Part shown: piece after piece, positions 1 through 9,062 of the stretch | Position numbering within the stretch: position 1 is the first letter of the stretch | Layout: each line of letters begins with the position of its first letter | Source: Alphaproteobacteria bacterium | GTDB taxonomy: Bacteria > Pseudomonadota > Alphaproteobacteria > CAAHEQ01 > UBA3637 | Assembly (NCBI GenBank): GCA_015062385.1 | Contig: SUUT01000009.1 | Span: 1 to 56,457, forward strand | DNA length: 56,457 nt | Direction of reading: 5' to 3' | The notes under the pieces: generated by a model | Seen by the model: only the letters and a program-made list of their open reading frames with translations | The model's database searches: none | Told to the model about the DNA's origin: nothing | Translations under genes and position numbers: made by a program

Positions 1-3000
1 GAACAGCCTGCGTTTGTGATACAGACTATTATGGACCGAGTTGTGTCTATTGTGCGGGAGCCAATTCAAAATGGGATAGCACGAATAATAAATGTACGTG
101 TACATTAGCGAATAGCACATGGAACACCACACAAAATAAATGTATCTGTAATACGAATTATTACGGACCGAGTTGTACGTATTGTGCCGGCAATTACACA
201 AAATGGGACAGTACAAACAATAAGTGTACGTGTACGCAGACGAGCCGAGAATGGAATGCCAGTAAAAAAGCCTGTGTTTGTAAAACAGGGTATTATGGCG
301 ATAATTGTACCTATTGTGCGGGAACGAATGCCTCATGGGACAGTACGAATAAAAAATGTGTTTGTTCCAGTGGGTCATGGAGTGCTTCATCGAAAAAGTG
401 TGTGACAACAGAATCAACACAGGATACATGTTATGCTCCGAAAGTGTGGAGTGGGGGAAGTTGTAAAACGTGTTATCAGGTTAATAATGCTAAACCAAAT
501 TGGAATGGTTCAGCTTGTGCAGCTTGTCCAAGCGGTAAACCGTATTGGGATGGAACACAGTGTGTCGCAACGTGTCCGGCATCAAAACCGACATATGATT
601 CCAATAAAGTTTGTGTGACGTGTGCTAGTTTGGATTCAGCTAAACCATATTGGAACGGATCCAAATGCGTTGCCTGTTTAGATAACACACATTGTAAAGA
701 TAATTATTATTGCAATACATCCTCCACTTATGCGTGCGAAGAATTAAATTGTGATAAAATGGGATTTGAAACTCGCTCTTTCTATTGTAGTACTATAATT
801 TGGGATAATGATTCATTTGTTCCTTGGTTATATGTGAATAGACAATATTATACAGGAAGTGGAGATTGGACTAGAGTTCATGGATGTCGTAATTCTATTT
901 TAGTTGTTCCGCAAGATTTTCAGGGAAGTCTTGCTATGGGAAATTGTCGAGTTGGAACAGTTAAAATTGATGGGGTTGAATATAATTTAAATGGAACAAC
1001 ATATACTTTAAATCTTAAAAAAGGAATTCATAAAATTACTTTTGAAACACCACATGATAATAAAGGAAAAGAATGGTGTACAATTGATTTTCACAACACT
1101 CCGGGTTGGGATATTTGTATGCATTATAATGCAAGTTGTCCGGCAGGTTATTATTGTGAGCCTGACAAATTAAACCCTATTGTTTGTCCCACAGGACGAT
1201 ATTGTCCGGCAGGTGATAATTATTTTGGACCCAAAAAATGTTCAGCAGGGACCTATAATAATTTAAAGCAACAAGATGCACAAGCTGATTGTAAAAATTG
1301 TCCGGTTCATAATTATTGTCCGGAAGGATCCTCTAATCCGACAGCTTGTTCGAGTGGAATGTATTATCCGTTAACAAACGCAACACAATCTTCGCAATGC
1401 TTAAGTTGTAATACAACAACCATTACATACAACAGTATTCAAAATGCTTGTCATTTTTGTGATTCCCGATACTGGCGGAGTAGTGATGGAGCTTGCCTTT
1501 ATTGTGGTGATACAAATTATTATAACGGTATTACATCTGCCGAATGTATTCGGTGTACAAATAGATATTGGCGTTCGGATAATTACTGTTTTAATTGTAA
1601 TACGGTAGAAGCCCATAATAATGTCACACAAGCCCAATGTTTCCGCTGTTCCAATCGTTTTTGGCGGAGTAGTGGTAGTTATTGTGTTCATTGTAATCGA
1701 ACAGACACATGGGATACGACTAAACAGACGGAATGTGAACGGTGTACAAACAGATATTGGGTATTGTACGATTCAACAAATAAATATGGGTATTGTTATA
1801 AGTGTCCAGATGGGATGACTCGGGATTCTGCAACCGGCATTTGTACATGTCCAAGTGGACAAATATTCAGTCGGAATGAAAATAAATGTGTTGCTTGTAC
1901 ACAATCTGGTGAATTGTTATCTACACAAAAATCTAATGATGCCAGTTGTGGTGGTAAACGGTATTATGCTACAAATCAATATTCGTATTTGTGTACCAGA
2001 ACGGACCAAGTTCCGGCAACCAGTCAAACAGAGTGTTTCAGTTGTACCTCTGCAAAACGGCTTTGGAGAAGTGCTGATAAAGGATGTATTGCATGTAACG
2101 ATACAAGACATCACAACAGCATTACGCAAACTGAATGTGAACGGTGTACGAATCGATATTGGCGTTCGGATACTTATTGTTTAAGTTGTAATACGGTAGA
2201 TTATCAAGGAAGCACAACACAAGCCCAATGTTTCCGTTGTTCAAATCGTTTTTGGAGAAGTAATGGCAGTTATTGTGTGCACTGTAATGTTGACACATGG
2301 GATACAGTTAAACAAGCCGAATGTGAACGATGTACAAACAGATATTGGGTATTGTACGATTCAACAAATAAATATGGGTATTGTTATAAGTGTCCAGATG
2401 GGATGACTCGAGATTCTGAAACCGGCATTTGTACATGTCCAAGCGGACAAATATTCAGTCGGAATGAAAATAAATGTGTTGCTTGTACACAGTCTGCTGA
2501 ATTGCAATCAACCCAAAAGTCTAATGATACCAGTTGTGGTGGTACAAGATTCTATTCAACAAATCAATATTCGTATTTGTGTACTAGAAACGATCAATAT
2601 CCACAAACAAGTCAAGCAGAGTGTTTCAGTTGTACAAAAGCAACTCGTTTTTGGCGAAGTTCTGATAAAAAATGTATTGCTTGTAATGATTCAAATTATC
2701 ATAGTAGCGTAACACAAGCCGAATGTACAAGATGTTCTAACCGTTTCCATCGTTCAGCGGATAATTATTGTTTTAGTTGCAGTTCTAATGATTATTGGAA
2801 CAATTTCACGCAAGCAGAATGTCATCGTTGCTCTAATCGTTTTTGGAGAAGTGATGGGAAGTATTGCTTTAACTGTAATTCTACCGATTATTGGAATAGT
2901 TTTACACAGGCTGAATGTAACCGTTGCACTAATCGTTTCTATCGTTCATCGGATAAGTATTGTTTTAGCTGTAATCGGGCAGATTATCAGGAAAATGTAG

Positions 3001-3227
3001 CAAAATCACAATGCGATCGTTGTTCAAATCGTTTCCATAGAGCACATAATAATACGTGTATCAGTTGTAATGATGGCTCAACACATGCCAATACGACAAA
3101 AGCCGAATGTACGAGTAACTGTTCAAATCGTTATTGGAAAGTACACGATACAGCAAATCAGTTGGGATATTGTTATAAGTGTCCGGATGGTCAAAAGGCA
3201 AATAGCTCATTTACCGGTTGTCAATAG
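1..3227 (+). CDS. Giant Cys-rich repeat surface protein, 5' end outside window
   Basis: The reading frame (first full codon at base 3) is open from the left edge to the stop at 3225-3227, about 1,074 residues. The GTG at 402 is only an internal codon of this frame, so the gene starts outside the window. The product is extremely rich in Cys. Bases 1-390 encode EGF/laminin-like units of about 44 residues with the pattern YYGPSC-YCAG-WDSTNNKC. A segment at about 770-1140 is poor in Cys and looks beta-rich. The C-terminal two thirds consist of units of about 24 residues with motifs such as CSNRFWRS, YC--CN and TQAEC. The protein ends in a Cys-containing tail with no membrane anchor or sorting motif. 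By resemblance to the gene at 30472 I infer a prepilin-type N-terminus upstream, which cannot be seen here. Function is unknown; a secreted or surface adhesin or structural protein is likely. Confidence 0.85.
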   Translation, partial: TACVCDTDYYGPSCVYCAGANSKWDSTNNKCTCTLANSTWNTTQNKCICNTNYYGPSCTYCAGNYTKWDSTNNKCTCTQTSREWNASKKACVCKTGYYGDNCTYCAGTNASWDSTNKKCVCSSGSWSASSKKCVTTESTQDTCYAPKVWSGGSCKTCYQVNNAKPNWNGSACAACPSGKPYWDGTQCVATCPASKPTYDSNKVCVTCASLDSAKPYWNGSKCVACLDNTHCKDNYYCNTSSTYACEELNCDKMGFETRSFYCSTIIWDNDSFVPWLYVNRQYYTGSGDWTRVHGCRNSILVVPQDFQGSLAMGNCRVGTVKIDGVEYNLNGTTYTLNLKKGIHKITFETPHDNKGKEWCTIDFHNTPGWDICMHYNASCPAGYYCEPDKLNPIVCPTGRYCPAGDNYFGPKKCSAGTYNNLKQQDAQADCKNCPVHNYCPEGSSNPTACSSGMYYPLTNATQSSQCLSCNTTTITYNSIQNACHFCDSRYWRSSDGACLYCGDTNYYNGITSAECIRCTNRYWRSDNYCFNCNTVEAHNNVTQAQCFRCSNRFWRSSGSYCVHCNRTDTWDTTKQTECERCTNRYWVLYDSTNKYGYCYKCPDGMTRDSATGICTCPSGQIFSRNENKCVACTQSGELLSTQKSNDASCGGKRYYATNQYSYLCTRTDQVPATSQTECFSCTSAKRLWRSADKGCIACNDTRHHNSITQTECERCTNRYWRSDTYCLSCNTVDYQGSTTQAQCFRCSNRFWRSNGSYCVHCNVDTWDTVKQAECERCTNRYWVLYDSTNKYGYCYKCPDGMTRDSETGICTCPSGQIFSRNENKCVACTQSAELQSTQKSNDTSCGGTRFYSTNQYSYLCTRNDQYPQTSQAECFSCTKATRFWRSSDKKCIACNDSNYHSSVTQAECTRCSNRFHRSADNYCFSCSSNDYWNNFTQAECHRCSNRFWRSDGKYCFNCNSTDYWNSFTQAECNRCTNRFYRSSDKYCFSCNRADYQENVAKSQCDRCSNRFHRAHNNTCISCNDGSTHANTTKAECTSNCSNRYWKVHDTANQLGYCYKCPDGQKANSSFTGCQ
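1542..2720 (+). repeat. Tandem duplication of about 590 bp inside the Cys-rich gene
   Basis: Two adjacent in-frame copies, about 1542-2132 and 2133-2720. They are offset by 591 bp at the start and by 588 bp after a one-codon deletion. Long stretches are nearly identical, for example the segment encoding YWVLYDSTNKYGYCYKCPDG at about 1755 and 2343. Each copy encodes about 196 residues. The high nucleotide identity suggests recent duplication or gene conversion. Confidence 0.85.
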
Positions 3228-3256
3228 GGTTTTAACTGATTAAGTTATATTGAATC

Positions 3257-3285
3257 TTTACAACTTTTCATTTTTGTGATATAAT
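3257..3285 (+). promoter_or_regulatory. Sigma70-type promoter for the 3306 gene
   Basis: A TTTACA -35 (3257-3262) and a TATAAT -10 (3280-3285) are separated by 17 bp, just upstream of a GGAG ribosome site and the ATG at 3306. Confidence 0.6.
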
Positions 3286-3305
3286 GTGATAAAAATGGAG
3301 TTTGT

Positions 3306-4655
3306 ATGGTTAGTGATACACAGGGTATTTTAAATAAACAACGGCGTAGTGCATTGGTGCGACAATTTTTAAGTCCTCTTTTTATTTTTGGTGGATTGGT
3401 AAGTGTTTACACCGGTGTTAAGGAATATGCCGATTTAGATGCGATACCCTCAATAACCCAAAAGACAGATGATACGATAAAGAAGCAAGGTTCGCAGACG
3501 GATCCGCTTAATGTTGCCTTTTGGGGAATATTGGCAACATGTGTCGGGATAAAACAATTTTCCAAATCAAAAAAAATGTTAAGAGGAATTACGCAAAATA
3601 AAACAATGGCAGTTTCTGTTTCTTCTGAAGTATTAGATAAACTGATTTATCCGAAAGAATCAGAACAAACAACTGATTTTATGTATCGGTCATTGAATAA
3701 AACGGATTTAATTCGTTTTTGTGAAATGTTTAATTTATCCACCCTAACGCCGAAAGAACAACGGGAAACCTTACAAATGTTGTTGGATGTATCTGAAAAA
3801 GAGCCTTTTTTACGTTCATTTATCAGAACACCTATTCCTTATACAAATGCTTATTTTAATATAAACAAATTGCCGGAGTCTATTGAAAATATGGCTCTTT
3901 TAGAACAGAATGTGAATAGTTGTTTTTACCAAAAAATACCTGTTCGGAATATTGCTTTCTTTTTTCATGAATGGCGACATATTCAACAGTTTAATAATAA
4001 ATCCGTTATGCATTATACGTCCTTATCCGATAAATTCGGAATAGAAGTGTTTAGTGAAGCTGAAACAAAGGGATATGATACAATTTTGTCTATGTATGAA
4101 ACACATAAAACAACAGTTGGTCCGATTATGGATAAAAAGCATACGGCGTTGTTTATGGATGCGTTTACTGTCTATAATTATCAGCAATTTCAAAACAATC
4201 CTCAAAAATGGGCAAGATTTAATTTGTCTTCAAAAACAGAGGTAAAACAACAATTAGTTGCTCGGGCAGAAGCATTTCAAAATATGGTGGGAGTTGTGAT
4301 GCGGTTGTTGTTGGAAGAAAATCCGCAAATGCGTCAAAAGTTTTTGGAAAGTACTGTTGATAAATTTTTTGTGCAAACAAATATTATATCGCCTAAACAA
4401 AAGCGGAAATTTTTAAATCAAATGACACATATTAATACATATTGTGATGCTTGGCAAAGGGCTTATTTGCATCCATTTAATGCAACAAGCAAAAAAGATA
4501 CTGTTCATGTACTGGATTTGCAGACATTTAATGAATATTTGGATTATTATTCGCAAATTACAAAAATTAATTTATCCGGTATTTCAATCGGAAAGAAAAA
4601 AAATACAGTCTTTAATCTTTTACATCAACAAGCAGCGGCATATGCCACATCTTAA
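3306..4655 (+). CDS. Membrane-anchored putative zinc metallopeptidase (HEWRH)
   Basis: 449 residues; ATG preceded by GGAG at a good distance. Two hydrophobic stretches near the N-terminus (about residues 20-40 and 67-85) suggest a hairpin membrane anchor. The rest looks soluble and alpha-helical. Residues 221-225 read HEWRH, a match to the HExxH zinc site, and acidic residues E251/E253 in SEAET about 28 residues later could supply the third ligand, as in gluzincin-like enzymes. This resembles putative metallopeptidase DUFs such as DUF6782, but I cannot confirm the family. It has its own promoter and follows the Cys-rich gene by 78 bp, so it might process surface proteins; that is inference. 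No signal peptide cleavage site is evident. Confidence 0.7.
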   Translation: MVSDTQGILNKQRRSALVRQFLSPLFIFGGLVSVYTGVKEYADLDAIPSITQKTDDTIKKQGSQTDPLNVAFWGILATCVGIKQFSKSKKMLRGITQNKTMAVSVSSEVLDKLIYPKESEQTTDFMYRSLNKTDLIRFCEMFNLSTLTPKEQRETLQMLLDVSEKEPFLRSFIRTPIPYTNAYFNINKLPESIENMALLEQNVNSCFYQKIPVRNIAFFFHEWRHIQQFNNKSVMHYTSLSDKFGIEVFSEAETKGYDTILSMYETHKTTVGPIMDKKHTALFMDAFTVYNYQQFQNNPQKWARFNLSSKTEVKQQLVARAEAFQNMVGVVMRLLLEENPQMRQKFLESTVDKFFVQTNIISPKQKRKFLNQMTHINTYCDAWQRAYLHPFNATSKKDTVHVLDLQTFNEYLDYYSQITKINLSGISIGKKKNTVFNLLHQQAAAYATS

Positions 4656-4842
4656 TGGCGATTAGAAAAATAATATTAAGATATTATATAGACAAAGAGA
4701 TTGTTTATAATTTTAAAATTTCAATATAAATTACTATTAGGTACGAGCTTTTTGAATGGTGTTTGTCTGTCTCAAAAATTCGCAAGTTTTGCGATTTAGC
4801 TGAATTGATAGCAGACCCGTTTATAGAGATGTGTCCGGTGAT

Positions 4843-4876
4843 ATAAAAATCGGTGGCTTTTTACCACCGACTTAAG
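4843..4876 (-). terminator. Intrinsic terminator ending the 11890-4878 operon
   Basis: A 7-bp stem, TCGGTGG (4850-4856) with CCACCGA (4864-4870). Read on the minus strand it is followed by a run of T. It lies directly after the stop of the 4878-5714 gene. Confidence 0.75.
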
Positions 4877-4877
4877 T

Positions 4878-5714
4878 TTAACGAATTTTCGGAATTTTAA
4901 TTTCTGCAAAATATCCCGGAGGAATTCTGGTTTTTGAATATTTTGGATTAACCATAGAAATAGAATATTTTTGAATTTCCGTTAATTTGACTGCTTCATC
5001 AAAAAAGTCTTCTGCCACTTTGTCATACCGTGTTGAGTTCATAATGTATAAAACACAAGCTTCGCCCCTATCAATCATACCACAACGGCGTAGTGGTGTT
5101 GTCATGTCCTGATTGCGAACAACACCTTGTAATCCTTGTCGTTGTGGTTGTGGCGAAGAACCACCGCCAAACAATAATGAACCAAACATCATACCTATAA
5201 TAAGAACAATCAAACTAACCAACATAAATCCCTTTGTTGTGATAATTGTTGCCGGTAAGCCGAAATCAGAGGCAAAATTAGGGAAGTATGTCGAGGTGTT
5301 CTTATCCGAATTTACATGAGAACTGTTTATACCCTGTGCATGTGTTTCTCTCGGTATCTGAGCTGATTGTTGTTGCTGTGGATATGGTTGTCTTTGTATT
5401 TGTTGTTGATAGCCATCATGTGTCGGCTGCCTCATAGCGGGATTTACCCCCTGCTGTGGATGATGATTCCCCATTGGATTCATCCGTGGATTTCCACCTT
5501 GTTGAGGTCTGTATGCTCCTTGTCCGGACATTTGTTGTTGCATTGGAGGTCGCATTCCTTGTTGCGGACGGTTCATAGGATTATTCATTGGGGGACGTCC
5601 TGCTGCTTGATTCATCGGCGGATGCATATTTTGTCCTGTTGGATATTGTCCGTTTTGATGTTGCGTTTTTCCGCCCATTGGCTGTTGGGGTGGATTTTTT
5701 ATTGGTTGATTCAT
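4878..5714 (-). CDS. Pro/Gln/Gly/Met-rich single-pass membrane protein
   Basis: 278 residues. Residues 1 to about 130 are low-complexity, rich in Pro, Gln, Met, Gly and Asn (MNQPIKNPPQQPMGG and many HPQQG/RPPM pieces), and probably disordered. One strong transmembrane segment (about 157-182, GFMLVSLIVLIIGMMFG) follows. The C-terminal domain of about 95 residues contains two Cys (RCGMIDRGEACVLYIMN) and a basic IPPGYFAEIKIPKIR end. This topology suggests a cytoplasmic disordered tail and a small periplasmic domain, perhaps disulfide-bonded. An SD of GGAGGG precedes the ATG, and the start lies 2 bp after the stop of the secretin-like gene, so the two are translationally linked. No family recognised. 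A role as inner-membrane partner of the secretin-like protein is inferred from the linkage alone. Confidence 0.75.
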   Translation of the reverse strand: MNQPIKNPPQQPMGGKTQHQNGQYPTGQNMHPPMNQAAGRPPMNNPMNRPQQGMRPPMQQQMSGQGAYRPQQGGNPRMNPMGNHHPQQGVNPAMRQPTHDGYQQQIQRQPYPQQQQSAQIPRETHAQGINSSHVNSDKNTSTYFPNFASDFGLPATIITTKGFMLVSLIVLIIGMMFGSLLFGGGSSPQPQRQGLQGVVRNQDMTTPLRRCGMIDRGEACVLYIMNSTRYDKVAEDFFDEAVKLTEIQKYSISMVNPKYSKTRIPPGYFAEIKIPKIR

Positions 5715-5716
5715 TT

Positions 5717-6892
5717 TTATTTCCCTCCGACTAACCGTAAAAGTTTTAAATTCATAATTGTTAATAATTCTACACCGACATTGTTTTGATCAGGAATACC
5801 GATAACGGCTAACTCATCATCAATGGCGGTATTTACTTTGAATGTAGATAATTCGCCGCTTGTTGAATCAATCGTAACTTGTGTATCAATCCTTCCATTC
5901 TTTTTAAGGTGAGGGTATAGTAAAACAGATATTTGACTTTGAGCATATGCAGCATTTGCACAGCGATTGATATCAAATCTCATTTTCCAACCATTTGGAA
6001 CAACAGCCATACCCTGACTGATAGGTGTTACTTGATAATATTGACGGATATATTGCATCAGCTTTTTAGAACTGGTTTGATGATCCATAGACAATAATTT
6101 ACCCATCAACCCATTATTGGAAGAATGAATTTTATCCGCACCGAAGGATTGGATGATTTTATCCCAATTTCCATTCGTATTAAAAGATGTTAATGCATAA
6201 ACTTGTGTGTCAGCAACAAGAAGTTGTCCGTCTTTCATAATTTGAGTAACTAATTCCTGAATGCGTTCTTCTTCTTCCCGAGTTAATAATAATGATAAAA
6301 TGCCTGTATTCCAGTTGGGCGTAATGTTTTCAATGCCGGCACCTCTTAATGCATCTAAAACACCCAACATGAGTACACGATTATTGGGTAATTTTAACTC
6401 AAAATTAGCTCGACGGGATAAATATAACCCTTTTTGTTTTGCATCATATTTATAATATGTTTCTCCGGCACGAGTTAATTCATCTATTACAACGGATAAT
6501 TCCCCATAGATATCTTTTGCATTCAGTGTTACGTATGTTTCATCATCTGTAAACACTTCGATTTTTGCTTCTTCAACCAATTGTTGTAATGCTTCATCCA
6601 ATGGCATTTCTTCAAAAGAATAACCATTTACTTCATAACGAGGTAATTCATCTAGTGTGTTTGCCAATCGGAGTTTAAAATCATCTTTTTCAACTTTTAC
6701 GGATGTGATGATTTTTTGATTTCTGATGTCATCTGTTTGACAACGGAATGGCGTTTCAATATTCAATAATGTTACCGATTTTGTCGGAGTGTTAACAGCT
6801 CCGCTTGCCGGATATAAATTAAAAATTTGTGCCGATGCGACAGAAGCCAACATTATCGGTAAAGCAATTGAAAACAAATATTTTAATCTCAT
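5717..6892 (-). CDS. Secretin-like outer-membrane/periplasmic protein, short
   Basis: 391 residues with a Sec signal peptide (MRLKYLFSIALPIMLASVASA, cleavage after about residue 21). The first mature region (about 90-165) looks like a secretin N0/STN domain: MPLDEALQQLVEEAKIEV, then YVTLNAKDIYGELSVVIDEL. The next part (about 170-235) resembles an N1/KH-type domain ending in EEERIQELVTQI, the usual lead-in to the secretin core. The C-terminal part (about 300-391) is strand-rich with alternating hydrophobics but lacks the common VPLLGDIPVLG-type signature. Most secretins are longer (450-700 residues), so this is either a divergent type IVb-pilus/PilN-like secretin or a secretin-derived periplasmic ring protein. 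The ATG has AAAGGG upstream, and the next gene follows 2 bp downstream. Confidence 0.55.
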   Translation of the reverse strand: MRLKYLFSIALPIMLASVASAQIFNLYPASGAVNTPTKSVTLLNIETPFRCQTDDIRNQKIITSVKVEKDDFKLRLANTLDELPRYEVNGYSFEEMPLDEALQQLVEEAKIEVFTDDETYVTLNAKDIYGELSVVIDELTRAGETYYKYDAKQKGLYLSRRANFELKLPNNRVLMLGVLDALRGAGIENITPNWNTGILSLLLTREEEERIQELVTQIMKDGQLLVADTQVYALTSFNTNGNWDKIIQSFGADKIHSSNNGLMGKLLSMDHQTSSKKLMQYIRQYYQVTPISQGMAVVPNGWKMRFDINRCANAAYAQSQISVLLYPHLKKNGRIDTQVTIDSTSGELSTFKVNTAIDDELAVIGIPDQNNVGVELLTIMNLKLLRLVGGK

Positions 6893-6996
6893 TTTACTAC
6901 CCTTTTTCTACAATATTTTACATTATCAACTATAAAAACAATCTTTTTTCTTTTTACACTATTTTTAGTATCTTGTGAAGACTTTTTTTTATATGT

Positions 6997-9051
6997 TTAA
7001 GAGGCAAATGGATCCTCCATTATTTCAAATCCATCCGGTGCCGGTCCTAAATATTCTTTTTTGTTACTGTTATCAATCATTCCTAACATTCTACGTGCTT
7101 CATCTGCATCCATTTCTTCATTGACTAGAGGAGAAATATCCGTCGGGGCATTATCATAAGCAACTTCCAAATCTTTTTCTAAGGCAACTAAGCGATTTTG
7201 TAAAAGTTGTAATCCGTTAGAGCGTTCAGCTTCCAATGCAGGATAGTATGCCGGAGAGGATAAAACTTCTTTAATGTCTTTTTGTACTTGTTCCATTACA
7301 TCAATTAAAAAACCGTATTGTTTGTATGCATATATTTCAATTTTTCCCAATTCAATACAGCGAGCCTCAATCCATGCATGAACCATATTGACAAAATCTA
7401 ATTGTTTAAATACTTTTCGTGCCATAAATTGTTCTTTTGTTTCTGGGATTTCGGGTACATATGTTTGTTTTTGACTGGTGTTTGTGTTCAAACTGTTGAT
7501 AGTGGGTATTCCAGTTGTATAATTGATATTTTCATTTAGGAATGCTTCCGGATTATACGATCCATTATTTGCTTTGTGGAGGTCCTCATTCGGACTGTAT
7601 CCCGCATTTGGAGTATATCCCCCGTTCGGATCATATCCTGCATTTGGCGTATATCCTCCGTTCGGATCATATCCTACATTTGGATTATATCCCACATTCG
7701 GATCATACTCAGCATTTGGATCATATTCCGTATTCGGGTCATATCCCCCGTTCGGGTCATATCCCCCGTTCGGGTCATATCCCCCGTTCGGGTCATATCC
7801 CCCGTTCGGGTCATATCCTACATTTGGATCATATTCCGTATTCGGGTCATATCCCCCGTTCGGGTCATATCCTACATTTGGATCATATCCTGCATTCGGG
7901 TTATATCCCGCATTCGGGTCATATCCCGCATTCGGATCATATCCAGTATTCGGGTCATATCCAGTATTCGGGTCATATCCCGCATTCGGGTCATATTCCG
8001 CATTCGGATCATACCCAGTATTCGGGTCATATCCTACATTCGGATTATATTCCGTATTCGGATCATACCCAGCATTCGGGTCATATTCGGCATTTTGAAT
8101 GTAATTTATAGTTTGACTATTTTGTTCATTTTTTTGTTCAACGGGGTTTTCTTGGAATAGAACATTAGATGATTCTTTTGAGGATATAGGAATTTTTGGA
8201 ATGATAGGGATATGAGATGCTTGCGTATCTTGTTGTTTACTTGTTTCTGTGTTTAGAGGAGTGATATCTTCCGATATAATATCATTTTCTTCTTGAGAAA
8301 TAGGGATTTCTTGAATTTGTTCATTGGCAGGTATTTCTGTTTCTTGTTTTTCTATTTCGGTTTCATTAATGATTTCCTGTATAATGTTGTTATTTTCAAA
8401 AGAAATTGAATTTTCTACATCTGATGATTGTATATTCAATGGTTGATTGACCGATATATCATTTGTTAAGTCTTCGTCCGTATGTTCAATGATATCAACA
8501 ATATTATCAGCAATATCTATTGGTTGTTCTGAAACATCTGATTCATGTAAGATATCAACAGTATCATTTTCAGATATGTTTGTATTCGGGACATCTGTGT
8601 TTGCTGTTTCTTCATTTGAATCAATTACTGATGGTGTTTCTTCTTGTGTAGGAGCAGTTAGAGAAATATCCGGTTGTGATTTTGTTTCTGATGCGGCGAT
8701 TGTTTTTAATTTTTCACGTAACTGTGTAATGATGGCGGTTCCGTTTTCGCCAAAAAAATTTAACCAATATTCTAATGTTGGTATTCTGTCTTCAATATCA
8801 GATATGTTGAGTGGTTCTGTTTGTGTTAAATATTCTTGAACTTCACCCCAAGCCATGGTTGCCCCATAATAATGGTAGGCGTGGTCCAGTTTTTCTTTTA
8901 ATTCGGGGACCAAGTCGGGTAATTCATCGTAAATGCGGCTAACCCAGTTTTCTCCGATTTCTTCGGTAGCAACGGCAATAAAGGCGGCTAGAGAATCTTG
9001 TTCGCCTGTATAAGTTGTTAAAGCATCCATTAATCTGATTTTATTTGTCAT
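6997..9051 (-). CDS. Acidic protein with about 28 YDPNxG hexapeptide repeats
   Basis: 684 residues. An N-terminal helical domain (about 1-125, rich in Trp and Leu) is followed by a long acidic Glu/Asp/Ile/Asn/Thr-rich linker (about 125-320). Residues 323-490 hold about 28 tandem hexapeptides of the form Y-D/N/T-P-N-x-G/E, then a helical C-terminal domain (about 545-684) containing MVHAWIEARCIELGKIEIYA and ending in EIMEDPFAS. There is no signal peptide or membrane segment, so it is probably cytoplasmic unless exported by another route. It is transcribed 11 bp after the 9063-10883 gene, which has a similar plan: helical domain, acidic repeat region, other end domain. The function is unknown; the layout suggests a scaffold or length-measuring protein within this operon, as inference. 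Confidence 0.75.
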   Translation of the reverse strand: MTNKIRLMDALTTYTGEQDSLAAFIAVATEEIGENWVSRIYDELPDLVPELKEKLDHAYHYYGATMAWGEVQEYLTQTEPLNISDIEDRIPTLEYWLNFFGENGTAIITQLREKLKTIAASETKSQPDISLTAPTQEETPSVIDSNEETANTDVPNTNISENDTVDILHESDVSEQPIDIADNIVDIIEHTDEDLTNDISVNQPLNIQSSDVENSISFENNNIIQEIINETEIEKQETEIPANEQIQEIPISQEENDIISEDITPLNTETSKQQDTQASHIPIIPKIPISSKESSNVLFQENPVEQKNEQNSQTINYIQNAEYDPNAGYDPNTEYNPNVGYDPNTGYDPNAEYDPNAGYDPNTGYDPNTGYDPNAGYDPNAGYNPNAGYDPNVGYDPNGGYDPNTEYDPNVGYDPNGGYDPNGGYDPNGGYDPNGGYDPNTEYDPNAEYDPNVGYNPNVGYDPNGGYTPNAGYDPNGGYTPNAGYSPNEDLHKANNGSYNPEAFLNENINYTTGIPTINSLNTNTSQKQTYVPEIPETKEQFMARKVFKQLDFVNMVHAWIEARCIELGKIEIYAYKQYGFLIDVMEQVQKDIKEVLSSPAYYPALEAERSNGLQLLQNRLVALEKDLEVAYDNAPTDISPLVNEEMDADEARRMLGMIDNSNKKEYLGPAPDGFEIMEDPFAS
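7582..8085 (-). repeat. 18-bp tandem repeat array (about 28 copies)
   Basis: About 28 head-to-tail 18-bp units encode YDPNxG/E on the minus strand. Four consecutive units near 7741-7812 are identical at DNA level, so copy-number change by slippage or recombination is plausible and would always preserve the frame. The periodicity also keeps all three plus-strand frames open; those long opposite-strand ORFs are artefacts. Confidence 0.9.
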
Positions 9052-9062
9052 AATTTATTCCT

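Noticed and set aside
402-405. GTG at 402 as the start of the Cys-rich protein
   Set aside because: The same frame stays open to the left edge and encodes matching Cys-rich repeats, so 402 is internal.
4656-4842. Possible tRNA or small RNA in the 4656-4877 gap
   Set aside because: A short hairpin (TCGCAAGTTTTGCGA) is present but there is no cloverleaf, CCA end or conserved loop.
7523-8160. Three long overlapping plus-strand ORFs (about 190 residues each) opposite the 6997-9051 gene
   Set aside because: They arise from the 18-bp repeat array, which keeps every frame open; they have no ribosome sites and read as simple Ile/Ser/Gly/His/Pro periodicities.
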